Positions 63,873-64,000 of a stretch of 64,000 nt of DNA are shown here, piece after piece (the first letter of the stretch is position 1; each line of letters begins with the position of its first letter). The notes under the pieces are model-generated. The model was not told the DNA's origin, made no database searches, and was given only the letters and a program-made list of their open reading frames with translations. A program made the position numbers and the translations under genes. This stretch comes from Streptococcus lactarius (GTDB lineage: Bacteria; Bacillota; Bacilli; Lactobacillales; Streptococcaceae), in the NCBI RefSeq assembly GCF_016642265.1, contig NZ_MRXX01000015.1, positions 37,336-101,335 of the forward strand, read 5' to 3'.

Positions 63873-64000
63873 GGAGATATAGTAAATGTAAAATGATTGT
63901 AACATCATTAAAACTGCACTATTTAGTAGTGTTTATCGAAAAGCAAGCAGAGTTAAAGGACCAGTTAGTATTCTGAAGATCTATAGTTCACCTTACATCA

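Overview
The window looks like the chromosome of a low-G+C oral Streptococcus of the mitis/sanguinis type; S. parasanguinis or a close relative is my guess, not something the sequence proves. Supporting signs are the core genes guaA, ylxM-ffh, xerS next to a dif_SL-like site, ylqF-rnhB-dprA-topA-trmFO, dapA and asd, exact streptococcal competence (ComX/SigX) boxes, and streptococcal-type intergenic hairpins. I recognise no rRNA, tRNA or CRISPR array.

Layout. (1) 0.1-2.2 kb: two secreted or membrane-anchored proteins, a DUF915-type hydrolase and a DUF1002 protein. (2) 2.6-10.9 kb: a four-gene defence island with an N6-adenine methylase, a GIY-YIG/helicase protein ending in a partial methylase domain, and an McrB/McrC pair. 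(3) 11.1-13.5 kb: guaA divergent from a GntR regulator. (4) 13.7-19.0 kb: a five-gene, translationally coupled operon (glycosyltransferase, NAD-dependent reductase, metallo-beta-lactamase-fold hydrolase, adenylate-forming enzyme, ketoacyl synthase III). It reads like an uncharacterised lipid or secondary-metabolite pathway and is preceded by an exact ComX box. (5) 19.1-22.1 kb: ylxM, a small hypothetical gene, ffh and a second DUF915 hydrolase.

(6) 22.1-43.1 kb: an AT-rich accessory island ending about 40 bp from dif_SL/xerS. It carries a SIR2 + TPR/HEPN pair between 94-bp direct repeats, a hypothetical gene, a lantibiotic-immunity-like ABC transporter with a NisRK-like two-component system, an APH-fold kinase, and an AbiF-type HEPN protein followed by a small structured RNA and bracketed by another repeat pair. 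Decayed gene fragments lie between these. At the right end is a Tn554-like recombination cassette of three recombinase-type proteins, a coiled-coil protein and a multi-zinc-ribbon protein. The modules look like successive insertions into the replication terminus.

(7) 43.1-64.0 kb: mostly core genes on the minus strand: xerS (plus strand, promoter overlapping dif), a hypothetical gene, an ATP-grasp plus two-esterase operon, trmFO, topA, dprA (with a ComX box), rnhB, ylqF, a stand-alone ATP-cone protein, dapA, asd with an upstream asd-motif-like RNA, a GNAT acetyltransferase, a heterodimeric multidrug-type ABC exporter and three tandem paralogous lipoproteins.

The strongest candidate for an undescribed system is the ComX-box-preceded five-gene biosynthetic operon at 13.7-19.0 kb. 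The methylase/GIY-YIG-helicase/McrBC island and the repeat-bounded defence modules beside dif follow.
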